Below, in pieces: positions 7,903-16,821 of a DNA stretch of 64,000 nucleotides. The stretch spans positions 1 through 64,000 of the forward strand of contig NZ_JANCLU010000014.1 in NCBI RefSeq assembly GCF_024294805.1, read 5' to 3'. The notes under the pieces were generated by a model that searched no databases, was not told where the DNA came from, and saw only the letters and a list, made by a program, of their open reading frames with translations. A program made the position numbers and the translations under genes. This stretch comes from Alsobacter ponti (lineage in GTDB: Bacteria; Pseudomonadota; Alphaproteobacteria; Rhizobiales; Beijerinckiaceae). Each line of letters starts with the position of its first letter. Positions within the stretch are counted from its first letter, which is position 1.

Positions 7903-8700
7903 TCAGCCTCCCTGCGGCCGCCAGCGCCGCACCAGCGCCGCGCAGGCGACGCTGACGATGGCGTAGATGAGCAGGCCCGCCACGCAGATCAGCAGCACCG
8001 AGGCGAACAGGCGCGGCACGTTGAGGCGGTAGCTCGCCTCGACGATGCGGTAGGCGAGGCCGGAGCCGGCTCCGCCCGCGCCCGCCACGAATTCCGCCAC
8101 CACCGCGCCGATCAGCGACAGGCCGCCGGCCGTGCGCACGCCCGCCGCGATGAAGGGCGCGGCGGAGGGCAACTCGAGCTGGAACAGGCGCTGCGCCGGC
8201 GTTGCGCGGTAGAGCCGGAACAGGTCCGACAAGGCGGGATCGGCCGCGCGCAAGCCGGCCATGGTCGCCGCCAGCACCGGGAAGAAGGCGACGAGGAAGA
8301 CCGACAGGTACACAGTCGCCGTCACGCCCGCGTAGATGACGAGAATGGGCGCGATGGCGACCAGCGGCGTCACCTGCAGGATGACGGCGTAGGGCGAGAA
8401 CGCCAGCTCCGCCCAGCGCGAGCGCGTGAGCGCGACGCCCATCAGCACGCCGCCCGCCGCCGCGCTGGCGAAGCCCGCCAGCGTCAGCCGCAGCGTGACG
8501 CCCAGCGCCGGGGCGAGCACCGGCCAGTCCGCCGCCAGCGTGCGCAGCACGCGCGAGGGCGCGGGCAGCACGTAGGCTGGCGTGCCGGAGAGCGCGACGA
8601 AGGCCTCCCACGCGGCCAGCGTCGCGGCCAGCACCGCCCCCGGCAGCAGCCAGCCGGCGAAGCGCGCGCCGGCCGAACCCGCGCGGGCGGCTCGGCTCAC
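7903..8700 (-). CDS. ABC transporter permease, NitT/TauT-type
   Basis: Membrane subunit of a small-molecule importer, 265 residues with about six helices. The EAA-loop region is seen at ELPSAAPFIAAGVRTAGGLSLIGAVVAEF, with the conserved Gly, which contacts the ATPase. The GTG start at 8700 overlaps the stop of the ATPase gene as GTGA (8697-8700), showing translational coupling; a longer frame upstream runs antisense through the ATPase and is rejected. Last gene of the three-gene operon: binding protein, ATPase, permease. The family includes transporters for taurine, nitrate, riboflavin and pyrimidine precursors. Confidence 0.92.
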   Translation of the reverse strand: MSRAARAGSAGARFAGWLLPGAVLAATLAAWEAFVALSGTPAYVLPAPSRVLRTLAADWPVLAPALGVTLRLTLAGFASAAAGGVLMGVALTRSRWAELAFSPYAVILQVTPLVAIAPILVIYAGVTATVYLSVFLVAFFPVLAATMAGLRAADPALSDLFRLYRATPAQRLFQLELPSAAPFIAAGVRTAGGLSLIGAVVAEFVAGAGGAGSGLAYRIVEASYRLNVPRLFASVLLICVAGLLIYAIVSVACAALVRRWRPQGG

Positions 8701-9494
8701 GCCGGGCTCCCGGCCAGCGCCGCGTGCAGCGCGGCCGACGCCTCCGCGCACAGCGCCAGATAGGCGGGGTCGCGCCGCAGCGCGTCGTCGCGTCGGGCCG
8801 GCAGGTCGACCGCGATCTCGCGCAGGATGCGGCCCGGCCGCGCGCTCATCACCGCGACGCGGGTCGACAGGTAGACCGCCTCGTACACCGAGTGGGTGAC
8901 GAACACGACGGTGCAACCGGTCTCGTGCTTCAGGCGCAGCAGGTCGTCGTTGAGGCGGAACCGGGTGATCTCGTCGAGGGCGGCGAAGGGCTCGTCCATC
9001 AGCAGCAGGCGCGGCCGCGTCACCAGCGCGCGGGCGATGGCCACGCGCATCCGCATGCCGCCCGAGAGCTGGTGCGGCAGCGCCCCGGCGAAGCCGTCGA
9101 TGCCGACGAGCCGCAGCATCGCCGCGATGCGCTCGTCGGCGTCGCGCCGCGCCACGCCCGCCAGCCGCAGCGGCAGGAACACGTTGTCCGCGACGTTCGC
9201 CCACGGCAGCAGCGTCGCGTCCTGGAACACGTAGCCGAGCCCGCCCTCCCGCGCCGCCAGCGCCTGGCCCGCAATCGCGCCGGCGCTCGGCTCGTCAAGG
9301 CCGGCGATCAGGCGCAGCACGGTCGTCTTGCCGCAGCCGGAGGGCCCCAGCAGCGCCAGGAATTCGCCCTCCGCCACGGCGAGGTCGACGCCCTGCAGCG
9401 CCACGACGCCGTTGTCGAACGCCTTGCCGACGCCCGCCAGCGACACCAGCGCGGGGGCAGTCGCGGACAACGGTCGCGCCGGCGCGCCGGTCAC
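8697..9494 (-). CDS. ABC transporter ATP-binding protein, NitT/TauT-type
   Basis: Energy-coupling subunit of the importer, 265 residues. Walker A GPSGCGKTT lies at 50-58, the Q-loop near Q91, the signature LSGGM at 143-147 and Walker B LLLMDEP at 163-169, with the switch histidine in FVTHSVYEA. The GTG start at 9494 overlaps the stop of the binding-protein gene (GTGA, 9491-9494). Such tight coupling on both sides indicates fixed stoichiometry with its permease. Cytoplasmic, membrane associated. Confidence 0.94.
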   Translation of the reverse strand: MTGAPARPLSATAPALVSLAGVGKAFDNGVVALQGVDLAVAEGEFLALLGPSGCGKTTVLRLIAGLDEPSAGAIAGQALAAREGGLGYVFQDATLLPWANVADNVFLPLRLAGVARRDADERIAAMLRLVGIDGFAGALPHQLSGGMRMRVAIARALVTRPRLLLMDEPFAALDEITRFRLNDDLLRLKHETGCTVVFVTHSVYEAVYLSTRVAVMSARPGRILREIAVDLPARRDDALRRDPAYLALCAEASAALHAALAGSPA

Positions 9495-10534
9495 GGCTTC
9501 GGCCTCGACTCCAGCCCGACCTTGCGATTGACGAAGGCCAGCGTGTAGGCCCGGCTCGGGTCGAGGCCCGAGCGGGTGACGCCGGCCTTGACCATGCGGG
9601 CGTAGAAGCTGGCGAAGCGCTCCGGGGTCATCGCGCCGATGCCGAGCGTCAGCGCGTCGCCGGAATCGACGATGCCGCGCGCCTTCATGGCGGCCAGCGA
9701 ATAGGCCAGCAGCTCGTCGGTGATGTCGGGATTGGCGGCCTTGATGGCGGCGTCGCCCTTCGAGCGGTCGCCGTAGAGATAGGTGTACCAGCCGACGATC
9801 GACGCCTCGACGAAGCGGCGCACGAGGTCCGGGTTGGAGTCGACGAGGTCGCGGCGCGTCTCGATGGTGGTCGCGTAGCTGTCGAACCCGTAGTCGGCGA
9901 GCAGGAACACGTTGGGCTTGAAGCCGCCCTGCTTCTCCACGGTCAGCGGCTCGGAGGTGGCGTAGCCCTGCTGGGCCGAGCCGGGATCGGCGATGAACGG
10001 CGCGGCCGAGAAGGCGTAGGGCCGCAGCTGGCCGTCGGTGAAGCCCCACTCGGACTTCAGCCACTGGAAGGTCGAGGCGACAATGGGCTTGGACAGGAAC
10101 AGGCGCGCCTTGCGCAGCGATTCGAACGTGTCGAGTCCCTGCCCGGGGTGCGACAGCAGCACCTGCGGGTCCTTCTGGAAGATGGCGGCCACGGCCAATG
10201 TCGGAATGTCCTGCTCGAGCGCCGAGAAGGTCTGCACGAGGTTGCCGCCCATGTAGAAGTCGAGCTTGCCGGCCGACAGCAGCAGCCGGTTGTTCACCTG
10301 CGGGCCGCCGGGCACGATGGTCACGTCGAGGCCGTAGCGCGCATAGGTGCCGTCCGCCGCCGCCTGGTAGAAGCCGCCGTGCTCGGGCTGCGCCACCCAG
10401 TTGGCGCCGAAGGTGACGCGGTCGGCGGCGGCCGCCGCGGACGCGCCGAGGCAGAACAGGGCGAGGCCGGCGAGCGCCGCCAGGCCGCGCGCGGGGGATC
10501 GGGGACAGGACACGGGCGTCTCCAGGGTGCGCAT
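9491..10534 (-). CDS. ABC transporter substrate-binding protein, NMT1/THI5-like
   Basis: Periplasmic solute receptor of 347 residues. A Sec signal covers about residues 1-38 (Arg-rich start, LAALAGLALFCLG core, ASAAAAADR cleavage region). The mature part begins VTFGANWVAQPEHGGFYQA, the NMT1/THI5 fold with the aromatic and acidic pocket residues seen in thiamine-precursor, riboflavin and pyrimidine receptors. Ligand unknown. The family motif GGFYQAAADGTYARYGLDV aligns with THI5-like proteins that bind HMP or formylaminopyrimidine, so a vitamin precursor is a reasonable guess. First gene of the operon; ATG at 10534. It is divergent from the DUF3297 gene, with 200 bases of shared upstream region. 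Confidence 0.9.
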   Translation of the reverse strand: MRTLETPVSCPRSPARGLAALAGLALFCLGASAAAAADRVTFGANWVAQPEHGGFYQAAADGTYARYGLDVTIVPGGPQVNNRLLLSAGKLDFYMGGNLVQTFSALEQDIPTLAVAAIFQKDPQVLLSHPGQGLDTFESLRKARLFLSKPIVASTFQWLKSEWGFTDGQLRPYAFSAAPFIADPGSAQQGYATSEPLTVEKQGGFKPNVFLLADYGFDSYATTIETRRDLVDSNPDLVRRFVEASIVGWYTYLYGDRSKGDAAIKAANPDITDELLAYSLAAMKARGIVDSGDALTLGIGAMTPERFASFYARMVKAGVTRSGLDPSRAYTLAFVNRKVGLESRPKP

Positions 10535-10734
10535 CTGCGGCGACGTTTAATCCCCGCGACGGAGAGTGTCACGCGCCACGGCGGCGGGCGCGACCGCCGC
10601 TTGCGACGCTCTCTTGCGCGGAAGCGCGCCGCGGTTCGGCCGGCGCGGCGGCGCGTGACGCGCCCGCGGGTTTGCAAGCGCGCCGATGTTCTATATCTGC
10701 ATCGGCACGCAACGCCGCAATCGAAGGTTCGCCC

Positions 10735-11004
10735 ATGTCCGACACCCCGCCTGACCGGCTCTCCGCCAACCCGGGTAGCCCCTACTACAACGAGGCCCTG
10801 CTGGAGCGCGGCGTCGGCGTGCGCTTCAAGGGCGTCGAGAAGACCAATGTCGACGAATACTGCATCAGCGAGGGCTGGGTCCGCGTGACCGCCGGCACGG
10901 CGCGCGACCGCAAGGGCAACCTCGTCACGCTCAAACTGAGCGGCCCCGTCGAGGTGTGGTTCAAGGACACCGAGGGCAAGGCTGACGAAGGCAAGGGCGA
11001 CTGA
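10735..11004 (+). CDS. DUF3297 family protein
   Basis: A small soluble protein of 89 residues that matches the DUF3297 family found widely in proteobacteria. Recognisable text is LSANPGSPYY (residues 9-18), GVGVRFKGVEK and YCISEGWVRVTAG, ending in a charged tail. The function is unknown. The ATG at 10735 is chosen over an upstream frame start because it matches the family N-terminus and has AAGG about eight bases upstream. It stands alone, divergent from the ABC operon and convergent with the PaaK-like ligase. Confidence 0.88.
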   Translation: MSDTPPDRLSANPGSPYYNEALLERGVGVRFKGVEKTNVDEYCISEGWVRVTAGTARDRKGNLVTLKLSGPVEVWFKDTEGKADEGKGD

Positions 11005-11022
11005 GCCCGGCCGGGCCGCGCC

Positions 11023-12255
11023 TCAGCCGACCGGACGCTCGTCGGCGATCACCTTGCCGTCGTTGGGGAGCGCGCCCGGCGCCGCCACGGCGACGTCGCC
11101 GCGCAGCCGCGTCACCGCCTGCAGCGTCACCTCCATCGAGGCGGCGAGATCGGGGTCGGGGTTCGCCGCCTCCACGTGCAGCGTCATCGCATCCTGCTCG
11201 TTGCGGCGCGACACGACGAGCCGCGCGCGGCCGACGCCCGGATGCCGGCGCAGGATCTCAGCGATCTGCTCCGGCCGAACGAACATGCCCTTCACCTTCG
11301 CCGTCTGGTCGGCCCGGCCCATCCAGCCCTTGATCCGCCGGGCCGTGCGCCCGCACGGAGACGGGCCGGCGAGCACGGCCGAGAGGTCGCCCAGCGCCAG
11401 CCGGATGACCGGGTGGACGGGATTGAGCGAGGTGACGACCACCTCGCCGACCTCGCCGTCCGGCACGGGCTCGCCGGTGCCGGGGCGCACGATCTCCAGG
11501 ATCAGGTCCTCGCTGGCCACCAGCCCCTCGCGGGCCGGCGTCTCGTAGGCGACGACGCCGACATCGGCCACGGCGTAGGCCTGGTAGGCGGCGACGCCGC
11601 GCCCCAGCAGCTCGTCGCGCAGAGTGGCCGGGAACGCCGCGCCGGAGACGAACGCCTTGCGCAGCGAGGCGGCGGGCTTGCCCGCCTTCTCGCCGGCATC
11701 GAGCAGGATCTTCAGGAAGTCCGGCGTGCCGCAATAGGCGACGGGCCGCAGATGGGCGATGACGTCGAGCTGCTGCTCGGTCTGGCCCGGCCCGGCGGGG
11801 ATCACCGGGCAGCCCAGCGCCCGCGCCCCGGCGTCCATCATGAAGGCGCCCGGCGTCAGGTGGTAGCTGAACGTGTTGAGCACGATGTCGCCGCGCCGCA
11901 CGCCGGCGGCGAACAGCGCGCGGGCCACGCGCCACGGGTCGGGCTGCGTGCCCTCGGGCTCGAAGATCGGGCCGGGCGACACGTAGAGCCGGCCGAAGCT
12001 CGACAGCGGCTCGGCGGCGAAGCCGGCGAAGGGCGGGTCGGCCTTCTGGCGGGCGGGCAGCTCGGACTTGCGCAGCACCGGCAGCGCCGCCAGGGCGGCG
12101 GGCGAGGAGACCGCGCCGGGGTCGACGCCCGCGAGGTGGCGCGCCCAGCCGGGGCCGGTCATCGCCTTGGCGACGGTCGCCGGCAGGCGGCGGAACAGGT
12201 CGGCCTCGCGTTCCGCCGCCGGGCGGGTCTCCAGCTCGTCGTAATGCTCGGTCAT
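11023..12255 (-). CDS. Phenylacetate-CoA ligase-like AMP-binding enzyme
   Basis: Adenylate-forming enzyme of 410 residues in the PaaK-like group, expected to convert a carboxylic (probably aromatic) acid, ATP and CoA into the acyl-CoA. The N-terminus MTEHYDELETRPA and the segments YVSPGPIFEPEG, FSYHLTPGAF and GCPVIPAGPGQTEQQLD are PaaK-like. The C-terminal subdomain carries GWMGRADQTAKVKGMFVRPEQI, with the hinge and the ATP-binding Asp. It is somewhat shorter than classical PaaK (about 430-440) and lacks a clean TSGTTG loop, as often in this subgroup. It is the last gene of the operon that starts with the acyl-CoA synthetase at 19604, 28 bases after livF. The pairing with a Liv-type importer suggests it activates the imported acid. 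Confidence 0.88.
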   Translation of the reverse strand: MTEHYDELETRPAAEREADLFRRLPATVAKAMTGPGWARHLAGVDPGAVSSPAALAALPVLRKSELPARQKADPPFAGFAAEPLSSFGRLYVSPGPIFEPEGTQPDPWRVARALFAAGVRRGDIVLNTFSYHLTPGAFMMDAGARALGCPVIPAGPGQTEQQLDVIAHLRPVAYCGTPDFLKILLDAGEKAGKPAASLRKAFVSGAAFPATLRDELLGRGVAAYQAYAVADVGVVAYETPAREGLVASEDLILEIVRPGTGEPVPDGEVGEVVVTSLNPVHPVIRLALGDLSAVLAGPSPCGRTARRIKGWMGRADQTAKVKGMFVRPEQIAEILRRHPGVGRARLVVSRRNEQDAMTLHVEAANPDPDLAASMEVTLQAVTRLRGDVAVAAPGALPNDGKVIADERPVG

Positions 12256-12283
12256 CTCGTCTCGCTCGTCGGTCGGGGTGGGG

Positions 12284-13123
12284 TCAGGCCAGCCAGCGCT
12301 TGCGGCGCTTGTAGCTCTTCACCTCGCGGAAGCTCTTGCGGTCGTCGCCGGCGACGCCGAGGTAGAACTCCTTGACGTCCTCGTTCTCGCGCAGGCTGTC
12401 GGCGGCGCCGTCCATCACCACGCGGCCCGTCTCCAGGATGTAGCCGTAGGTGGCGTAGCGCAGCGCGATGTTGGTGTTCTGCTCGGCGAGCAGGAAGGAC
12501 ACGCTTTCGCGGGCGTTGAGCGCCCGCACGATCTCGAAGATCTCCTCCACCACCTGCGGCGCGAGGCCCATCGAGGGCTCGTCCAGCAGGATCATGCGGG
12601 GGCGCGACATCATCGCCCGGCCGATGGCGCACATCTGCTGCTCGCCGCCGGAGGTGTAGCCGGCCATCGACGTCCGGCGCTGGCGCAGGCGCGGGAAGTA
12701 GTCGTAGATCGCCTCGAGGTCGCGCTTGATCGCCGCCTGGCCGTCGCGCCGCGTGAACGCGCCGGTCAGCAGGTTCTCCTCGATGGTGAGGTGGCCGAAG
12801 CAGTGGCGGCCCTCCATCACCTGGATGCAGCCGCGCCGCACCAGCTCGTTGGGCGTCAGCCGGTCGACGCGCTCGCCGGCGAACTCGATGGTGCCCTTGG
12901 TCACCTCGCCGCGCTCGGCGCGCAGCAGGTTGGAGATCGCCTTCAGCGTCGTCGTCTTGCCCGCGCCGTTGGCGCCGAGCAGCGCCACGATGCCGCCGCG
13001 CGGCACCGTGAGCGAGACGCCCTTCAGCACCAGGATCACGTGGTCGTAGACGACCTCGATGTTGTTGACCGCGAGGATGGTGTCGGGCGCGCTCGCGGGG
13101 CTCGGCTGGACGGAGGCGGACAT
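12284..13123 (-). CDS. livF: Branched-chain amino acid-type ABC transporter ATPase LivF
   Basis: One of two ATPases of the Liv-type importer, 279 residues. Walker A GANGAGKTT lies at 50-58. The signature is TSGGEQQM rather than LSGGQ, followed by Walker B MILLDEPSMGLAP. The stretch LLAEQNTNIALRYATYGYILETGRVVMDG is typical of LivF. It carries a C-terminal extension after about residue 255 ending in a basic tail (RRKRWLA), seen in the CoA-ligase-associated LivF group. It lies between livK (70 bases upstream) and the PaaK-like gene. The cargo of such operons is often an aromatic or fatty acid rather than leucine. Confidence 0.92.
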   Translation of the reverse strand: MSASVQPSPASAPDTILAVNNIEVVYDHVILVLKGVSLTVPRGGIVALLGANGAGKTTTLKAISNLLRAERGEVTKGTIEFAGERVDRLTPNELVRRGCIQVMEGRHCFGHLTIEENLLTGAFTRRDGQAAIKRDLEAIYDYFPRLRQRRTSMAGYTSGGEQQMCAIGRAMMSRPRMILLDEPSMGLAPQVVEEIFEIVRALNARESVSFLLAEQNTNIALRYATYGYILETGRVVMDGAADSLRENEDVKEFYLGVAGDDRKSFREVKSYKRRKRWLA

Positions 13124-13193
13124 GCGGGCTCCGGGTGGGGCGGCTCGATGGAAATCCCCGCCCGGCGGACCGGGCGGGGAGGATGGGCGACGG

Positions 13194-14528
13194 TCAGGAG
13201 CTCTTCTCGCAGGGCTCCGTCCGCTTCGGCCAGCCGGCGTTGCTGGCCGCGTATTCCTTGGCGGAGGCTTCCAGCATCGGGCGCACGACGTCCTTCTGCG
13301 GGGCGATCCAGTCGGACGCCTTCACCCACTTGGCGCCGTCCCACTGGTGGATGAACACCTTGTTGTGGCCGCTGTGGTCCTCGCAGGACAGCTTCACCGT
13401 GGAGCCGAAGCCTTCGAGGCCGAGCTCCTTCAGCCTTGCCTCGGTGATGTTCATCGCCTCCAGCCCGCGCCGGACATCTTCCGGCGCCACCGCCTTCTTG
13501 CCGGTGATCTTCTGGGCGTTGGCGATGCCCTCGGCGATCAGCATCGAGTTGTAGACGCCGCGGTTGTAGAGGTTCTCGCCGACCTTGTCCTTGGGCGCCT
13601 TGCTGAGCCCCTTGTCGACGATGAACTTCTGGATGTCCTTCAGCGCCTGGAAGTCGGTTCCGGCCTGGTGGTAGTTCAGCGCCTTGTAGCCCTTGGCCTG
13701 GTCGCCGCCGCCGCGCGCGTCGTCGTCGCCGCCCGCGAACCAAACGCCGACGAGATGGTCCATCGGGAAGTTGTTCTTGGCGGCCTCCTTGACGGCGGTC
13801 GGGTTCATCGCGCCCCAGCCCTGGATGTAGATCCAGTTCGGCCGGTCGCGGCGGATGTTGAGCCAGGTGGAGCTCTGGTTCTGCATGTCCTGCGCGGCGA
13901 TGGGGTAGAGCTTGAGCGTGAAGCCGTAGGTCTGCGCCAGCTTCTCGAGCACCGGGATCGGCTCCTTGCCGTAGGGTGCGTCGAGGTGGATGAGGCCGAT
14001 GGTCTTGCCCTTCAGCTTGTCGAAGCCGCCTTCGGTCTGGGCGACGTGCTGGATGAAGACCGAGGCGCCGTCCCAGTAGGTCACCGGCGGAATGAACACC
14101 CACGGGAAGGTGTTGCCGTCGGCCGAGGCCGACAGGCCGTAGGACATCGACAGGATCGGGATCTTGTCGACGGCCGCCTTGGGGATGAGCTGTAGCGTGA
14201 TGCCGGTCGAGTAGGGGTTCACGACGACCGGGTTCTTGCCCTTCACCGACTCGTAGCACTCGACGCCCTTCTTGGTGTCGTAGCCGGTCTCGCATTCCTC
14301 GACGACGAGCTTGACGCCGCCAATTCCGCCGTCGCGCTCGTTGAGCATGCGCAGGTAGTCGGCCATGCCGTCGGCGATCGGGATGCCCGATCCGGCGAAG
14401 GGGCCGGTGCGGTAGGTCAGCAGCGGCACGTAGATGGACTCCTGCGCCGCGGCGGGCGCGGCGCTCAGCGCCGTTCCCGCGAGGCACAGGGCCAGACTGG
14501 CTCCGAGAACATATGTCCGTCCCGTCAT
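13194..14528 (-). CDS. livK: Liv-type ABC transporter substrate-binding protein
   Basis: Periplasmic receptor of 444 residues, larger than E. coli LivK (about 370), as usual for the operon type with CoA ligases. A Sec signal occupies residues 1-28 (core LGASLALCLAGTALS, cleavage after AAAQ). The mature part starts SIYVPLLTYRTGPFAGSGIP, the Peripla_BP_6 entry with the ligand-binding Thr and Gly. A Cys pair in CEDHSG and CEKSS near the C-terminus could form a disulfide. The ATG at 14528 has GGAGG eight bases upstream; the longer frame is not protein-like. It lies between livM (100 bases upstream) and livF. Confidence 0.92.
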   Translation of the reverse strand: MTGRTYVLGASLALCLAGTALSAAPAAAQESIYVPLLTYRTGPFAGSGIPIADGMADYLRMLNERDGGIGGVKLVVEECETGYDTKKGVECYESVKGKNPVVVNPYSTGITLQLIPKAAVDKIPILSMSYGLSASADGNTFPWVFIPPVTYWDGASVFIQHVAQTEGGFDKLKGKTIGLIHLDAPYGKEPIPVLEKLAQTYGFTLKLYPIAAQDMQNQSSTWLNIRRDRPNWIYIQGWGAMNPTAVKEAAKNNFPMDHLVGVWFAGGDDDARGGGDQAKGYKALNYHQAGTDFQALKDIQKFIVDKGLSKAPKDKVGENLYNRGVYNSMLIAEGIANAQKITGKKAVAPEDVRRGLEAMNITEARLKELGLEGFGSTVKLSCEDHSGHNKVFIHQWDGAKWVKASDWIAPQKDVVRPMLEASAKEYAASNAGWPKRTEPCEKSS

Positions 14529-14628
14529 ACTCGTGTCCTCCAAAAGGCGGCCGGGGTGTTGCGCCCGCCGGTCCGTTTTCGTTTCGCGTGGCCGCGGCCA
14601 CGCCCTCTTCCCCCCGACACCGGCCGCC

Positions 14629-15708
14629 TCAGTAGGGGAACGGCCAGATCCGCAGTTTCTGCTTCCCGATCTGCCACAGCCGGGCGAGCCCATGCGGCTC
14701 GACGACCAGGAAGAAAATGATCAGCCCGCCGACCACGAGATAGGTGATGTGCTCGGCCGTCGCGCCGCCCAGCGGCACACCCATGGCGGGCAGGCCGAAC
14801 TTCAGCACGGTCGGCAGGATGGAGATGAACGCCGCGCCGAAGAACGAGCCGATCAGGCTGCCGAGGCCTCCGATGATCACCATGAACAGGATCAGGAAGC
14901 TCTGGTTGATGTTGAAGGCGTCGTTGGCCTCGCCGCCGCCGTACCACAGGAACATCATCGCCGCGCCGGCCACGCCGGCGTAGAAGGACGACACCGCGAA
15001 GGCGAGCAGCTTGGTCGGCAGCAGGCGGATGCCCATCAGCTCGGCCGCGATGTCCATGTCGCGCACCGCCATCCACGAGCGCCCGACGCGGCCGTGGACG
15101 AGGTTGGAGGCGAACCAGGTGAGCCCGACGACGATGGAAAGCAGCACCAGATAGCGCGCTTCCGGCGTCGCGTTGGGGCCGGTCACCGGCAAGCCGAACA
15201 GCGTCCGCAGCGGCACCTCGATGGCGCCCGAGGCGTTGTAGTTGTACAGCCACGGCACGCGCACGAAGCACCATTGCAGGAAGAACTGCGCCGCCAGCGT
15301 CGCCACGGCGAGGTAGAAGCCCTTGATGCGCAGGCTGGGCAGGCCGAACACGACGCCGACGGCCGCCGAGAAGAAGCCGGAGGCGACGATCCAGACGATG
15401 ATGTTCACGCCGGGGAAATAGGTGGTCAGCTTGTAGCAGGCATAGGCGCCGACCCCCATGAAGGCGCCGGTCCCCAGCGAGATCAGCCCCGTGTAGCCGG
15501 TGAGCACGTTGAGGCCGATCGCGGCGAGCGAGAACACCAGCGTCGGGATCATCACCGTCGAGATCAGGAACTCGCTGGCGAACAGCGGCACCCCGACGAA
15601 CAGGACCGCCAGGATGACGGCGATGCCGATCCTGTCCTGCAGGAGCGGGAAGATCGCCATGTCGGCGGCGTAGCTCGTCTTGTACTGGCCTGCCTCGCGG
15701 TAGAACAA
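14629..15708 (-). CDS. livM: Liv-type ABC transporter permease LivM
   Basis: Membrane subunit of the Liv-type importer, 359 residues with about ten hydrophobic helices. Family motifs include NVLTGYTGLISLGTGAFMGVGAYA and the cytoplasmic loop HGRVGRSWMAVRDMDIAAELMG that contacts the ATPases. The start is TTG at 15708, read as MFYREAGQYKTSY; no ATG or GTG is available before the in-frame stop overlapping the livH end, and GGGG sits eight bases upstream. Fifteen bases separate it from livH. The TTG may lower expression relative to livH. Confidence 0.92.
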   Translation of the reverse strand: MFYREAGQYKTSYAADMAIFPLLQDRIGIAVILAVLFVGVPLFASEFLISTVMIPTLVFSLAAIGLNVLTGYTGLISLGTGAFMGVGAYACYKLTTYFPGVNIIVWIVASGFFSAAVGVVFGLPSLRIKGFYLAVATLAAQFFLQWCFVRVPWLYNYNASGAIEVPLRTLFGLPVTGPNATPEARYLVLLSIVVGLTWFASNLVHGRVGRSWMAVRDMDIAAELMGIRLLPTKLLAFAVSSFYAGVAGAAMMFLWYGGGEANDAFNINQSFLILFMVIIGGLGSLIGSFFGAAFISILPTVLKFGLPAMGVPLGGATAEHITYLVVGGLIIFFLVVEPHGLARLWQIGKQKLRIWPFPY

Positions 15709-15723
15709 AGCCGTATCCCCGAT

Positions 15724-16803
15724 CTAGATCCGCTCGATGATCTTCTCGCCGAACAGGCCCTGCGGCCGGAACAGCAGGAAGGCGAGGGCGATGAAGTAGG
15801 CGAGCCAGCTTTCGATGCCGCCGCCCACCAGCGGGCCCCAGTAGAACTCGCCGATCTTCTCGCCCACGCCGATGATGAGGCCGCCGACGATGGCGCCCGG
15901 AACTGAGGTGAAGCCGCCGAGGATGAGCACCGGCAGCGCCTTGAGCGCGATCGTCGACAGCGCGAAGGACACGTCGGAGCGCGCCCCCCACATGATGCCG
16001 GTGACGAGCGCCACGACGCCCGCCGTGAACCAGACGATGACCCAGATCTGGTTGAGCGAGATGCCCACCGAAAGCGCCGCCTTGTGGCTGTCGGCCACGG
16101 CGCGCAGCGCCCGGCCGATGCGGGTGTGCTGGAAGAAGAAGGCGAGCGCCGCGATCATCGCCGCCGCGATCACCGCCGCGGCGATGTCGATCTTCTGCAG
16201 CGACACGAAGCCGCCGAGCATCTTCAGCTCGATGGCGCCCTTGGGCAGGAACAGCTGCTCGTCGATCATCTGCTTGGGGTTGCCGCCGAACACCAACTCG
16301 CCGAGCCCGATCAGCACGTAGGTGATGCCGAACGTCGCCATGAAGAGGATGATGTCGGGCTGGTTGACCAACGGCCGCAGCACGAAGCGCTCGACACCCA
16401 CCGCCAGCACGAACATGACGCCCACGGCCAGCACGAGCGCGAGCAGCGCCGGGACGCCCATCTCGTGCAGGCCGACCAGCGTCAGCGCCGCGAACACCAC
16501 CATGATGCCCTGGGCGAAGTTGAACACGCCGGAGGCCTTGAAGATCAGCACGAAGCCGAGCGCGATCAGCGCGTAGAGCACACCGGAGACGAGGCCTTCC
16601 CAGATCGTCTGCACCAGCAGGTCGGGCGCGTCGACCATCTGGCGGAAGGGGTCGACAAACAGCGTGTCGAGCGGGTGGCCCTTGGCGATGAGGCCGGACA
16701 GGCTCGCAACCACGAGCAGCGCGACCGCCGCCGCGAGCGCGACGAGCGTCCAGCCGGTGGCGGTCAGCCGCATCGGCGGTTCGCGGGCCTCGGTCGCGCT
16801 CAT
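15724..16803 (-). CDS. livH: Liv-type ABC transporter permease LivH
   Basis: Second membrane subunit, 359 residues. It has an N-terminal extension with one extra helix (about 15-40), then the LivH core beginning at WEGLVSGVLYALIALGFVLIFKASGVFNFAQG. The loop TRIGRALRAVADSHKAALSVGI is the coupling region, and GFTSVPGAIVGGLIIGVGE is diagnostic near the C-terminus. ATG at 16803, 18 bases after livG. Inner membrane, pairs with LivM. Confidence 0.93.
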   Translation of the reverse strand: MSATEAREPPMRLTATGWTLVALAAAVALLVVASLSGLIAKGHPLDTLFVDPFRQMVDAPDLLVQTIWEGLVSGVLYALIALGFVLIFKASGVFNFAQGIMVVFAALTLVGLHEMGVPALLALVLAVGVMFVLAVGVERFVLRPLVNQPDIILFMATFGITYVLIGLGELVFGGNPKQMIDEQLFLPKGAIELKMLGGFVSLQKIDIAAAVIAAAMIAALAFFFQHTRIGRALRAVADSHKAALSVGISLNQIWVIVWFTAGVVALVTGIMWGARSDVSFALSTIALKALPVLILGGFTSVPGAIVGGLIIGVGEKIGEFYWGPLVGGGIESWLAYFIALAFLLFRPQGLFGEKIIERI

Positions 16804-16821
16804 GCGCGCCTCCCCGCCCGG

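Noticed and set aside
11005-11016. 12-base palindrome between DUF3297 and the PaaK-like gene as terminator
   Set aside because: A 6-bp self-complementary word without loop or T-run; too weak to call.
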